Shown in pieces: positions 33,635 through 41,384 of a stretch of DNA of 41,384 nt. The notes beneath the pieces are model-generated. The model worked only from the letters and a program-made list of their open reading frames with translations, made no database searches and was not told where the DNA came from. Source of the DNA: Clostridia bacterium (lineage in GTDB: Bacteria > Bacillota > Clostridia > Oscillospirales > SIG627); NCBI GenBank assembly GCA_017439965.1, contig JAFSID010000023.1:1-41384 (forward strand), read 5' to 3'. The translations under genes were made by a program, and so were the position numbers. Within the stretch, counting starts at the first letter, position 1; each line of letters opens with the position of its first letter.

Positions 33635-33802
33635 TTAAGAGCAAAGCTCCTCAATAAACTCGCATGCAGACTTTACAGCCTTGGTCATACGCTTTTTCGC
33701 ATCGGGTCTTGAATTCATTTTAGAGGAAATAACCGCCCAAGCGGTACCTCCTATTAAAACTCCGAGCGCAAGTCCCTCTGCCATTTTGATGGTGCTCTTC
33801 AT
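33635..33802 (-). CDS. Small YtxH-like membrane-associated protein
   Basis: A 55-residue protein: MKSTIKMAEGLALGVLIGG begins it, followed by one hydrophobic helix (residues 8-27) and a basic-amphipathic tail that ends EFIEELCS. A glycine-rich single-helix start and charged helical tail are seen in YtxH-like small proteins of Firmicutes; the function is unknown. GGGGAG lies well placed upstream. The GGGGAGT can pair with ACTCCC at the end of the LCP gene, so translation may depend on translation of the upstream gene. A terminator follows. Confidence 0.7.
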   Translation of the reverse strand: MKSTIKMAEGLALGVLIGGTAWAVISSKMNSRPDAKKRMTKAVKSACEFIEELCS

Positions 33803-33857
33803 CGTGTCACTCCCCTTTTAATAATCTCACGATTATTATTGATTAATACACGGGAGT

Positions 33858-34889
33858 TTATTCAACCTCAAGATAGAAAATATCAAGCATTGCTTCAAAA
33901 AGCTTGGTTTCGTCAAGGGTTATCGTATTATACTTACCCATCGTTCCCTCTGTACCCTCAAGGGTTATGGCATCGGTATCAATATCCATACCGAGCATCT
34001 CACCTGAAAGCCATAAAATCTCGTCAAGCGTTAAAGAGGTGCAGGAATACTCGGTTATTTTATTATAAATATCAATAACTATAAGCGGATTATCCTTGAT
34101 TGCCTTTTTAGCTGTGGGTATAAAGCTTTTCATATATTGCTTCTGGCGTACTCGTCTTGAAGCATCGGTAGTATCAAATCGAGGCACGATAAAACGGTGA
34201 GCATAGTTACCCTTAAGCAAGACCTTGTCTCCGATATTTGCCCAGCTTGGCATAAAGTCGATATTCGTCTCGTCGGCAACGACCTCAACACCGCCTATCG
34301 CGTCGTTGACAACGGGTATTGCAAGAGTATTCACCGAATACCAAGCGTGTATCTGCAAGCCGTAAAGCAGCTCCGACACCGCGTTGACGGTCATCTCAGC
34401 GCTCTTGACACCTCCGTCGCCAAATGCGTGAGACAGAGCAATCGGCAGGGTCTCAGTCCCGATAGGCTCGCCGTTTATGTCGTAAACCTCAATGCTGCAA
34501 AGCGTATCACGGGGAATGGTTATTATTTTAACGCTTTTATTCTCGGTATTGATACATCCAAGCCAGAGCACGTCAACCTGACCTCCGTCACCGAAAAGCT
34601 CACTTTCCTCAACGGGCTCAGCGGAATCTATTCCCATTAACAAAACATTTATCATTTTGTCGTTATATTTATATTTTTTACCGTTATACCGTACCGAATA
34701 CTCCTGAGTATTTTCCTCGGGTGACTCGTCCTCACTCGGAGTCTCGGACACTACGGGAGGTAGCTCGGGCTGTTTTTCGGTTTCGGTAAGCTTCTGTCTT
34801 CCATTATCTCTCACAATCAGCACGGAAGCCGTTGCAATGATAATGAGAGAAAGAAATACGGTCAACAAAACTAATAATACTTTTTTCAT
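33858..34889 (-). CDS. LytR-CpsA-Psr (LCP) family protein
   Basis: A 343-residue membrane-anchored enzyme of the LCP family, which transfers glycopolymers from a lipid carrier to peptidoglycan. An N-terminal transmembrane helix (residues 1-25) is followed by a Pro/Glu-rich linker and the LCP domain from about 80, with VLLMGIDS, TIPRDTLC and RFDTTDASRRVRQKQYM. The second motif has the Arg residues needed for the lipid phosphate. The start at 34889 is two bases after the sortase stop; an alternative ATG at 34904 overlaps the sortase end. Neither has a strong Shine-Dalgarno, so coupling is likely. Confidence 0.9.
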   Translation of the reverse strand: MKKVLLVLLTVFLSLIIIATASVLIVRDNGRQKLTETEKQPELPPVVSETPSEDESPEENTQEYSVRYNGKKYKYNDKMINVLLMGIDSAEPVEESELFGDGGQVDVLWLGCINTENKSVKIITIPRDTLCSIEVYDINGEPIGTETLPIALSHAFGDGGVKSAEMTVNAVSELLYGLQIHAWYSVNTLAIPVVNDAIGGVEVVADETNIDFMPSWANIGDKVLLKGNYAHRFIVPRFDTTDASRRVRQKQYMKSFIPTAKKAIKDNPLIVIDIYNKITEYSCTSLTLDEILWLSGEMLGMDIDTDAITLEGTEGTMGKYNTITLDETKLFEAMLDIFYLEVE

Positions 34890-34890
34890 T

Positions 34891-35655
34891 CTATTCTTCA
34901 ACATTCACAAGACGGGCCGTTAGAAGAAAACGACCGTTGGAATTTCCTTTAAGGCAGGTTGACAGTGTAATTAATTTATCCTTGCTCCAATCAAGCTCAA
35001 CGCCATCGAGGAAGCAAGCGCGGAAATCCACGATTGAAAAGGTTTCATCGCAAAAGCGTGCAAACTCATCGGGATGATTAAAATTATACTTAAACAAAAG
35101 ATGCTCGTCCGTATACGGATAGGCGGCAATTATTTCGTAGGTTAAAATTTTTGAGGGAGTATAAATATAAATAATTCTGTTCTTATCAAAAAAGTCGGCA
35201 TCTTCAAAATATTGAAGCTGAGCAAACATATCACCCGCATACATTCTGTGACCGTAAATCAAGGTGTTAGGGTCGCCAAAATCCTTTGAGTTATAGGTTT
35301 CGGTAAAAATACTGCCTGCTTTATACTCTTTATGGTCCCAGGTGTGATTAAGGTAATATGTGTTATCCTCATTTTGCAAAATGGGGTAATCAATATTCGT
35401 ACCTGGCACCGTTATCCACGCATACACGTCGGTATTGGTTTCCCACAGCTTTTGAAAGTCAATCGGTATTTCAAGAAGAGACTCGGAAGAGCTTCCCTCG
35501 GCATCCTCGCTTGAATCATCCTCGGCAACGTTGAGTATGTCACGGGGCGGTACGGACGGAGACTGACCGAAAAAGGTATGAATAATAAAAGCCGCGGACA
35601 GTGCGATAAGAATGATGAAAACAGAAATCAGTATAACGTAGGTTTTCTTCGACAT
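34891..35655 (-). CDS. srtB: Class B sortase
   Basis: A 254-residue transpeptidase that joins surface proteins to the cell wall. An N-terminal membrane anchor (residues 5-27) and Ser/Glu-rich linker precede the catalytic domain. Catalytic His is in LIYGHRM, Cys in LITLSTCLKGN, and Arg in GRFLLTARL. Class B features are WITVPGTNIDYPILQ and the FDKNRIIYIYTPS insert. It ends with TAG. GGAGAG sits right after the terminator that separates it from its likely substrate gene. SrtB-type enzymes in C. difficile accept (S/P)PxTG motifs, which fits the neighbour's SPPTG. Confidence 0.93.
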   Translation of the reverse strand: MSKKTYVILISVFIILIALSAAFIIHTFFGQSPSVPPRDILNVAEDDSSEDAEGSSSESLLEIPIDFQKLWETNTDVYAWITVPGTNIDYPILQNEDNTYYLNHTWDHKEYKAGSIFTETYNSKDFGDPNTLIYGHRMYAGDMFAQLQYFEDADFFDKNRIIYIYTPSKILTYEIIAAYPYTDEHLLFKYNFNHPDEFARFCDETFSIVDFRACFLDGVELDWSKDKLITLSTCLKGNSNGRFLLTARLVNVEE

Positions 35656-35666
35656 ATAGGCTCTCC

Positions 35667-35701
35667 AAAAAAATCCTCACGGAAAACCGAGAGGATTTTT
35701 T
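35667..35701 (-). terminator. Terminator/attenuator between sortase substrate and sortase
   Basis: Arms AAAATCCTC and GAGGATTTT, extended by CGG/CCG around a four-base loop, with a T-run. It lies directly between the substrate gene stop (35706) and the sortase Shine-Dalgarno, so it probably lets the substrate be made in excess over the enzyme. Confidence 0.75.
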
Positions 35702-35705
35702 AAAA

Positions 35706-36440
35706 TTATTTATGTGCGAGATATTTCTTTGTCGTTAATGCAATGCCAAAGCCTGCAAGAGCAATCAAAACGGCGGGGATAACGCTTATCTCTTCTCCGG
35801 TAGGAGGAGATACGGGGGACTTACCAACGGTTACAGCCCATACGGAGCCGTCATCCTCGTTTACGTCGAGCTGTAAAGTAATATATCCGTTAAACACTCT
35901 TACGTGGTCTGCCTGTACCCATTTTCCGTTCTTAAGCTGTACAAGACGGAGCTCGGTATCCTCGGTAACCGTTGCAATGTCAATACGCATTGTAATTCTA
36001 CCGTCCTTCAGGTCAACTACACGGATATTTTCAATGGTATAGGTACCGTCACCGTTAACGATATAATCACCGAGAACGATCTTGTTATCCTTGATCTTAT
36101 CCTTTTTGGTATCAATTGAGAACAACTGAATAAGCTTCTGGTCCTCATATTCCTCACCGAGAACCTCACCAAGCTTTTCGTCGCTGAACTTATTGCCCTT
36201 TTCAGCGTCCTTGATCTGCTTACCAATCTCATGAAGGATACTTCCGTCACGAGCGTCGTGAACGTTGATAAGAGCGACGTACTCCTCGGCAACCTCCTCG
36301 GGAATCGTCTCGTCACCCTCAACGGTTGGAACTTCAATATCACCGACGGTAGCCTGATTGGTAACACTGGGTGCTGCAAGAACAGTTAAAACGCTCATAG
36401 AGATAAGAACGATTAAAAGTAAAGAAACAATTCTTTTCAT
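35706..36440 (-). CDS. Sortase-anchored surface protein with SPPTG signal
   Basis: A 244-residue exported protein. The signal peptide is MKRIVSLLLIVLISMSVLTVLAA and the start at 36440 is supported by TTGGAG. The mature part has an acidic, helix-rich half and a beta-rich half (GTYTIENIRVVDLKDGRITM, then NGKWVQADHVRVFNGYITLQL). The C-terminus is a wall-sorting signal: SPPTG at about 211-215, a hydrophobic segment, then a positive tail KKYLAHK. I do not recognise the ectodomain. As the first gene of the unit with sortase B, it is very likely its dedicated substrate. Confidence 0.85.
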   Translation of the reverse strand: MKRIVSLLLIVLISMSVLTVLAAPSVTNQATVGDIEVPTVEGDETIPEEVAEEYVALINVHDARDGSILHEIGKQIKDAEKGNKFSDEKLGEVLGEEYEDQKLIQLFSIDTKKDKIKDNKIVLGDYIVNGDGTYTIENIRVVDLKDGRITMRIDIATVTEDTELRLVQLKNGKWVQADHVRVFNGYITLQLDVNEDDGSVWAVTVGKSPVSPPTGEEISVIPAVLIALAGFGIALTTKKYLAHK

Positions 36441-36486
36441 AATCCACACTCCAAACACATATTTTCACCTGTATATTTGTTATATA

Positions 36487-36515
36487 AGTATAGCAAAAAA
36501 ACTCTTAAGTGTCAA
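36487..36515 (-). promoter_or_regulatory. Promoter of the surface-anchoring operon
   Basis: TTGACA (36510-36515), 17 bases, TATACT (36487-36492). An inverted AACTCTT/AAGAGTT repeat overlaps the -35 on the plus strand (36500-36520) and could be a regulator site. Confidence 0.7.
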
Positions 36516-36637
36516 GAGTTTTTTATAACATATGAAATTGCACGCAGAAAGTATGCGGTTGCGTGTTAAAAAAGTCTTCCTTAAATTGTGAGCCTTGCGA
36601 ACATCAATACTTTTTATATAATATTAACAGTTTAGTG

Positions 36638-36666
36638 TTGAAAAATACAAAAGCTTGGTATATAAT
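36638..36666 (+). promoter_or_regulatory. Promoter of the SPFH gene
   Basis: TTGAAA (36638-36643), 17 bases, TATAAT (36661-36666). Between the GAAAGGAG ribosome site and the ATG lies a perfect 12-base palindrome AGTGTATACACT (36684-36695), which could be an operator or RNA hairpin. Confidence 0.75.
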
Positions 36667-36695
36667 GTTAATAACTTGAAAGGAGTGTATACACT

Positions 36696-37565
36696 ATGAA
36701 CAAAAGCTATAAAGCCATAATCACCGTTGCTGTCGTTATAATCGTAGCAGTCATTGCGGCAATATCCGTCGTTACTACCATCCCCGCAGGTCATACGGGT
36801 GTTGTTACAACCTTCGGTAAGGTATCGGAAACCGTGCTTCAGGAGGGTCTTCACTTCAAGATGCCCTGGCAGACCGTACACAAGATAAACAACCAGATTA
36901 CAAAGCTTGAGGTAGAAACCGAGGCGTTCAGTAAGGACCTTCAGACCGTTTCCACCGTTATTGCCGTTCAGTACAGAGTTGACAAATCTAAATCCTACTC
37001 CATCTACAAGGAGGTAGGAGCTAACTACGAAATCATTCTCGTAACCCCTGCCGTCAACGAAGTACTCAAGGCTATCACGGCACAGTATACCGCCGAAGAA
37101 TCGGTTACCAACAGAGTCGCCGTATCCGCAGGACTTCTTGAGGGACTGAACGGAAAGCTCAACGATATCGGTATTATTATCGAGGACGTTAACATCATCA
37201 ACTTTGATTTCTCCGAGGCTTATATCAGCGCAATTGAAGAAAAGCAGGTTGCAGAGCAAAGACTTCTTAAGGCGCAGACCGAGGCTGAGGAAAAGAAGGT
37301 AACCGCTCAGGCTGAGGCTGACGCAAATCTCATTCTTGCCGAGGCAGAGGCTCAGGCAAAGGCTAAGGCAAGACTCATTGAGGCTGAGGCAGAGGCTGAG
37401 GCTAAGGAAATCGTTGCAACCGCCGAGTCTAAGGCAAACGCTCTTATCTCCGAATCGCTCAATCAGAACGTCATTGATTACAAGACGGTTGAAAAATGGA
37501 ACGGTGAGCTTCCCGTTGCAACGGGTACTACTCCCTTTATAGACATCCCAAGCACGAGACAGTAA
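36696..37565 (+). CDS. SPFH/prohibitin-family membrane protein
   Basis: A 289-residue protein with one N-terminal membrane helix (residues 7-28) followed by the band-7/prohibitin domain (TTIPAGHTGVVTTFGKVSETVLQEGLHFKMPW is characteristic) to about residue 185. From there to about 250 is an alpha-helical Ala/Glu/Lys repeat region (AEAEAQAKAKARLIEAEAEA) that should form a coiled coil for ring assembly. The C-terminal 35 residues are non-helical. SPFH proteins scaffold membrane microdomains and membrane proteases. GAAAGGAG precedes the ATG. The reading frame on the other strand across this gene is an artefact of its repeats. Confidence 0.93.
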   Translation: MNKSYKAIITVAVVIIVAVIAAISVVTTIPAGHTGVVTTFGKVSETVLQEGLHFKMPWQTVHKINNQITKLEVETEAFSKDLQTVSTVIAVQYRVDKSKSYSIYKEVGANYEIILVTPAVNEVLKAITAQYTAEESVTNRVAVSAGLLEGLNGKLNDIGIIIEDVNIINFDFSEAYISAIEEKQVAEQRLLKAQTEAEEKKVTAQAEADANLILAEAEAQAKAKARLIEAEAEAEAKEIVATAESKANALISESLNQNVIDYKTVEKWNGELPVATGTTPFIDIPSTRQ

Positions 37566-37584
37566 AAACTCAAAAATGAGTTTT
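37565..37584 (+). terminator. Hairpin after the SPFH gene
   Basis: AAAACTCA and TGAGTTTT form an 8-bp stem with an AAAA loop, overlapping the stop codon. The T-run is within the stem, so termination may be only partial; the structured element at 37607-37683 follows. Confidence 0.5.
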
Positions 37585-37606
37585 CTCGAATAAATCATAT
37601 GTTTTT

Positions 37607-37683
37607 GGCTCTGAACAAACCTCGCCGCTACCGTACACTCGTACGCTGACGGGCTTCGGTTTGTCCATTCCGGAGCATTTTTC
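37607..37683 (+). ncRNA. Structured element with terminator-like end after the SPFH gene
   Basis: Nested pairings span this stretch: GCTC (37608-37611) with GAGC (37673-37676), ACAAACC (37615-37621) with GGTTTGT (37658-37664), GCC with GGC (37624-37626 and 37652-37654), and a perfect CGTAC-ACTC-GTACG hairpin at 37632-37645. ATTTTT follows at once. It may be an elaborate terminator or an RNA element in the SPFH 3' region. I do not recognise the class. Confidence 0.45.
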
Positions 37684-37699
37684 CTATCTCCTGAAAAGA

Positions 37700-37736
37700 G
37701 GCTGTAAAAAAACTCTAACCAAGTTTTTTTACAGCC
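37700..37736. terminator. Bidirectional terminator before the lipoprotein gene end
   Basis: A perfect 15-bp inverted repeat GGCTGTAAAAAAACT/AGTTTTTTTACAGCC with 7-base loop, located between the plus-strand SPFH unit and the minus-strand lipoprotein stop at 37745. Confidence 0.75.
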
Positions 37737-37744
37737 CCTTCTTT

Positions 37745-38455
37745 TCACTCAACGGCTATCGGAAACTGTATACTGTGTCTTACCTCCTCGGTGGCAAAGA
37801 TGCGCCACTTACCGTAAAGGTTAATATCCACGGTTCCTTCGGTTGAGCCGTATTGATATCCGTAGCCTATACCGAAGTTTGACTGATTGTTCCGGGAGGG
37901 AATCTCCCAGCCCTCAACCGTTGACGTAATCTCGCCGTCGAGGTTACCGCATCTCAAGTCTGTGTTGTTATTGTGTCCCGTGTCATAATATAGCACCCCG
38001 TCAACCATAACCATAGGAACGAGATCCCATTTTTCCTCCTCGGTCTCATCGGAAAACACGTCAAAATAGCAATCGGGGGCAGGGTCACTCGTCATATAAT
38101 AAATATCCCCGTTAACAGTAACGCTGGTCATACCGTTTTCAACAACTGTGCCGTCATCATACTCTATCCTGACGTTTATAAAATCACTGCCGGGATCAAG
38201 CACATTCCCCTCTACTCTTTTATCTATTCTGAATGAGCCAAGCCACTGAATTATTTCATCAAGGTGCTCACTGTCAACCGCCACGCAAGTCTCATCACGG
38301 TGTGTAAAAAAGGAAACGGATTTTATATTCTTCGTATCAAAAACTGTCTGATTTTTTTCAACCTCGGATATCGGCTCACCGATATCCGTATTATTCAGGG
38401 TACAGCCAACGAGCAAAAACACGCATAGTAATATCAAAGGTATTATTCTTTTCAT
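37745..38455 (-). CDS. Putative lipoprotein
   Basis: A 236-residue exported protein. The signal peptide MKRIIPLILLCVFLLVGC ends in the lipobox LVGC, so it is lipid-anchored on the outside. The rest is a beta-rich domain (VRIEYDDGTVVENGMTSVTVNGDIYYM) that I do not recognise. Near the end IGYGYQYGSTEG is a Gly/Tyr-rich turn. It begins 14 bases after the stop of the upstream lipoprotein gene, so the two are expressed together and may act together. Confidence 0.8.
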   Translation of the reverse strand: MKRIIPLILLCVFLLVGCTLNNTDIGEPISEVEKNQTVFDTKNIKSVSFFTHRDETCVAVDSEHLDEIIQWLGSFRIDKRVEGNVLDPGSDFINVRIEYDDGTVVENGMTSVTVNGDIYYMTSDPAPDCYFDVFSDETEEEKWDLVPMVMVDGVLYYDTGHNNNTDLRCGNLDGEITSTVEGWEIPSRNNQSNFGIGYGYQYGSTEGTVDINLYGKWRIFATEEVRHSIQFPIAVE

Positions 38456-38469
38456 TTCTTATTCTCCTC

Positions 38470-39903
38470 TTATTCTCCGTAAATAACAAGCTTGGTAATA
38501 CCGTTTTCATCCAGATAAACGTCTTGGTCACCTCCAAGCTGAGCATACTTTGAGAAATTCACCTTCCACATACGCAGATTGTGGTCATAATATACTCTTT
38601 CGGTATCGTATTCAACGGTACATTCAAGACTTGCACGCGCAATAACGTCTCTGACTCTGTTTAACTCAACGGCATCGGTGTTAACGAAATCCTTATGACG
38701 AACGCCCTCGTTGTCACCTAAGCCCTTTGCGTATTTCAAAACAGTTGCATAAGAAAAATACATAGTGCTCGGACATTCGTTTATAAAGCGGTCGATATCC
38801 TCGTATCTTACGTCGATATATACGTTGTTATCGTATTCCGAAACGAGTCTTAAATACAACGGCTTATCATCCGTGCTCTCGCCTGCGACAAGCAGGTGAA
38901 AGTCAATATTTATCGGATAAAGGAGAATGTACAAATCTCCGCCAATCTCCTCACGGTAATACGGAGACAGCTCCTCCCAGCCAAGCTCTTCACCGTATCG
39001 GTTGACAAAGTCACAGAGCGTTGCCATATTAAGAGACGGCTGGGCTACCTCAACCTCGGGCTTTTCGGGAGCGTTTACCGTTCCGAAAACAAACGGGCTG
39101 TCGCAAAGGTAAAGAGCAAAGGCTTCTTCGCCAAGAGTACATTCAATACGCCACGCAGGGCTTTCGTTATATCCGGGGCTGTATCCTGAAGGATTGTCAA
39201 AGCCCTCCTCAACTGCCCTACCGAAATTTGTGCGCTCGATTATTCCGAGCGTTACATCGGTCGTAAGATAATTCGTCCTAAGATATTCAAGTGCGCTGTT
39301 TCTTAGAATTTCAAGAAACGCTTCGTATATTTCCTCGGGCGTATAAACGGGTACGTCCTTGCCGTTTATCTTATCAATAACAGTTCCCTTACCAACCTCG
39401 ATAATTATATGCCATTCCGCCATATCCTCGGTGCACACCTCGGGAGAATGAGAGCTTATTGACACCGACGTTCCGTCAAGTACTCCCGCCACGCTGTGAC
39501 GGATAGAGCCACTCCCCTCCTCAAGCACCGCGAGATAAATATCGTGAATCTTGAAATATTCCTCGTCGTATCCGCTTATGGCATCGACAAAGCCAACCGT
39601 GGAATCCGAGTATATTTTTTCTCGGTGACCAAGAAAATATATTCCGTTGAAATTCTCATAATAAAATTCAAGTGATTTTTCGGAGGTGACCCTTATAAGC
39701 CTCGGGTATTCAAAATTCTCGTTATAGCCGTCGGTTCTGATATACTGCACTCCGTAAAAGGACGGCTCAACGGCTTCGATACGCTCATCCTCCGAGGGTC
39801 TTATCGGAAGCTCGATTCTCTCGTTAAAATCATACGAACGGTAACACGAGCAAAGCAGCACCGCAGACAGAATAAGTGATAAAAACAAAAGCTTTTTTCT
39901 CAT
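38470..39903 (-). CDS. Putative lipoprotein, large
   Basis: A 477-residue exported protein whose signal peptide (MRKKLLFLSLILSAVLLCSC) ends in a lipobox LCSC. Two or more beta-rich domains follow, with no clear match. The final segment (DHNLRMWKVNFSKYAQLGGDQDVYLDENGITKLVIYGE in two pieces) resembles tails of other clostridial lipoproteins with repeat-like beta folds. AAAGGAGG precedes the ATG. First gene of a two-lipoprotein unit; a convincing promoter is not visible in the 60 bases upstream. Confidence 0.8.
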   Translation of the reverse strand: MRKKLLFLSLILSAVLLCSCYRSYDFNERIELPIRPSEDERIEAVEPSFYGVQYIRTDGYNENFEYPRLIRVTSEKSLEFYYENFNGIYFLGHREKIYSDSTVGFVDAISGYDEEYFKIHDIYLAVLEEGSGSIRHSVAGVLDGTSVSISSHSPEVCTEDMAEWHIIIEVGKGTVIDKINGKDVPVYTPEEIYEAFLEILRNSALEYLRTNYLTTDVTLGIIERTNFGRAVEEGFDNPSGYSPGYNESPAWRIECTLGEEAFALYLCDSPFVFGTVNAPEKPEVEVAQPSLNMATLCDFVNRYGEELGWEELSPYYREEIGGDLYILLYPINIDFHLLVAGESTDDKPLYLRLVSEYDNNVYIDVRYEDIDRFINECPSTMYFSYATVLKYAKGLGDNEGVRHKDFVNTDAVELNRVRDVIARASLECTVEYDTERVYYDHNLRMWKVNFSKYAQLGGDQDVYLDENGITKLVIYGE

Positions 39904-39961
39904 AGCTTCATCCTCCTTTTACCTATTAGACGAAAATAAGACAAAAAAGTTCCCGACGTTA

Positions 39962-39991
39962 CAAAAATCACCTTGCTTTTCGGCAAGGCGA
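39962..39991 (-). terminator. Terminator of the beta-helix gene
   Basis: A 9-bp stem (TCGCCTTGC with GCAAGGTGA on the minus strand, one G-U) with loop and following TTTTTGT. It lies 9 bases past the stop at 40000. Confidence 0.75.
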
Positions 39992-39999
39992 CTTTTCTA

Positions 40000-41384
40000 T
40001 CATATATCTATTTTTGAGCTTAATTCATCATAATACTTTACGTTGTCAACGTTGGTGGAATTGAAAATATTCTTAACGGAAACATTTTTGCATCTCGCAT
40101 TCCACACGCCGACAACCGCATCCGAATATCCATTTTCAACATCATAGAAAACGTTTTCCACAAGCACGTTTTCGAGCTCGGTATGAGGAACTGATTCGAG
40201 GTCATCAATCTTATCCGGTGTTCTCATTTCACTATCCCGCAAAAGAAGTCTTATGTCATCATATTCCTCTCGGCGTGAAGGGTGATAAATAAAGACCTTA
40301 CCCACAACCGAATAACCGAACATAACTGCATAACCGCCATCCGAATGCACGTGTATATTTCTTGCCGTAAGATTTTTAACACAAGTAGAAATATTAAGTG
40401 CAGAAAGTCCTCGTGAAAAGACGTTATTAACAGAAATGTTAAACATTTCACCAAGCTTGACTCGATTAGCAAAGTCCTTTCTATAATAAGCTGAACAATC
40501 GTCACCTATACGAAGAACCATTTGTGTTCTCGCATCGAGCCCCGGTCTGCCTACGTCATAAACACCGTCAATCGTAACGTTATATATTCTTTGTCCGAAA
40601 TGACAAAGAATGCGAATGATTGAACACATATTGGAAATTCCACGTATATTCCTTATGATTATATCATGAATATCTCGGTCACGCCCTTCTACCCTTTCGG
40701 CCTCTTCATTATTAGGATTGGAAAGCGCAGTAAGTGCTACAAGGTCGTCTCCTATCTCCCCTTCAATATCCTCAACGAGAATATTACTACAGCCTACACG
40801 TAGATCAACTCCATCCTGAAAGCGCCATGGCTGATAGGCATCTATATGATGACGGTTAAGTCGGAAAGACAAATTTTTAACTCTTCCAAATCGGGCAAAC
40901 ATAAGCTCTATCGCCCAATATCGCTGATCATGAACACTGAATCCCGTTAAAGAAAAATCACGAACATTGTGGAGATAAATCAAAACATTTGAAGTTACGT
41001 GCGGTTTGCCGTTTTTAAGTTGGGTATACTCATCAAGTCCGTTAGGCTCGCCACCATCGAGTACAGCGTTTCCTATGCCCGTTATATGAATATTGCATTG
41101 CTCGTTTTCCTGAAGCAAGCCCTCGGGAGTACGTGCAAGAGCATTTCGAAACATATTTGAATACACTCCGTCAGCCATACGAAGATGGCTGTTATCAAGT
41201 ACAATTTCAATATCGGAGGGCAATAAGATCGCAGTGTCTATAATCCATATATTTCGTTCTGTACGCTCGTTATATCTCGGGATAACAACCTTATTCAATC
41301 CCGTTCTTTTTGCCTCGTTTATTGCATTTTGTATAGATTCGGAATCGGTATTCCCCATAACTTGAGCAAGGTTGGGAGTGATAC
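40000..41384 (-). CDS. Right-handed beta-helix protein, glycoside hydrolase 28-like (5' truncated)
   Basis: At least 461 residues, cut by the right edge: the frame remains open upstream of the first ATG at 41358 (reading ITPNLAQVMGNTDSESIQNAINEA). That segment is the usual start of pectate-lyase-like or GH28 helices (GDTDSxAIQxAIDxA), so the true start lies outside. Repeated turns of the type ILVEDIEGEIGDDLVAL, IIIRNIRGISNM and ITIDGVYDV follow, the 20-25 residue coils of a parallel beta-helix. The GDD in GEIGDDLVAL is at a place where GH28 enzymes carry catalytic Asp residues. A plant cell-wall or glycan degrading role is plausible but the substrate is not predictable. No signal peptide is visible, as the N-terminus is missing. 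Confidence 0.8.
   Translation of the reverse strand, partial: ITPNLAQVMGNTDSESIQNAINEAKRTGLNKVVIPRYNERTERNIWIIDTAILLPSDIEIVLDNSHLRMADGVYSNMFRNALARTPEGLLQENEQCNIHITGIGNAVLDGGEPNGLDEYTQLKNGKPHVTSNVLIYLHNVRDFSLTGFSVHDQRYWAIELMFARFGRVKNLSFRLNRHHIDAYQPWRFQDGVDLRVGCSNILVEDIEGEIGDDLVALTALSNPNNEEAERVEGRDRDIHDIIIRNIRGISNMCSIIRILCHFGQRIYNVTIDGVYDVGRPGLDARTQMVLRIGDDCSAYYRKDFANRVKLGEMFNISVNNVFSRGLSALNISTCVKNLTARNIHVHSDGGYAVMFGYSVVGKVFIYHPSRREEYDDIRLLLRDSEMRTPDKIDDLESVPHTELENVLVENVFYDVENGYSDAVVGVWNARCKNVSVKNIFNSTNVDNVKYYDELSSKIDI

Noticed and set aside
36624..37748. 374-codon reading frame on the minus strand rich in LSLSLCLSL
   Set aside because: It is antisense to the SPFH gene, and the Leu/Ser runs are the reverse complement of its Ala/Glu/Lys repeats. 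No ribosome binding site, and the SPFH gene has promoter, binding site and family motifs.

Overview
The window looks like chromosome from a spore-forming, probably gut-associated member of the Clostridia. The support is an alpha/beta-type small acid-soluble spore protein, an uninterrupted sigma-K gene, a T-box riboswitch, an FMN riboswitch, a lon-ysxC pair, a class B sortase, a VanZ-like protein, and many TTGACA-17-TATAAT promoters. I cannot name a genus from sequence alone. Most genes are on the minus strand.

Layout. 1-230: tandem strong promoters with an rRNA-type leader that runs off the left edge. 250-6001: an XPD/DinG-type helicase, a hypothetical gene, ysxC and lon. 6134-6328: a plus-strand SASP gene. 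6350-6550: an orphan promoter-terminator pair, possibly a small RNA. 6580-10864: a second type II topoisomerase pair (parE-parC type). 11012-14631: Ppx/GppA, sigma-K, a small helical protein, a PrsA-like lipoprotein and a small conserved protein. 14671-19740: the T-box aspS-gatC-gatA-gatB operon. 19748-21450: comB and an asparaginase-like gene. 21530-25260: an AT-richer accessory island with an XRE regulator, two immunity-like genes, two palindromic mosaic repeats and a 29-bp direct repeat, bordered by tRNA-Gln(UUG). 25498-27895: two exporters. 28115-32235: a GNAT / DeoR / methyltransferase / Hsp33 / PPi-type phosphofructokinase operon. 32333-33561: an FMN-riboswitch vitamin transporter and a VanZ-like gene. 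33635-36440: a surface-anchoring operon (sortase substrate, sortase B, LCP protein, small membrane protein). 36696-37683: an SPFH protein followed by a structured element. 37745-41384: two lipoproteins and a right-handed beta-helix protein cut by the right edge.

How the genes work together. The clearest functional story is tRNA-dependent asparagine synthesis. AspRS carries the His-Gly signature of the non-discriminating type, GatCAB is encoded in the same operon, and the T-box specifier reads AAC (Asn). Yet gatA has an in-frame amber codon, and where its catalytic Lys-Ser-Ser triad should be it has non-catalytic residues. TAG is a normal stop elsewhere in the window, so recoding is unlikely. 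Either this copy is decaying, or GatA has become a non-catalytic scaffold and ammonia comes from elsewhere. An asparaginase-family gene lies directly upstream, but that link is only a hypothesis. The second clear module is the sortase B operon, whose first gene ends in an SPPTG sorting signal.
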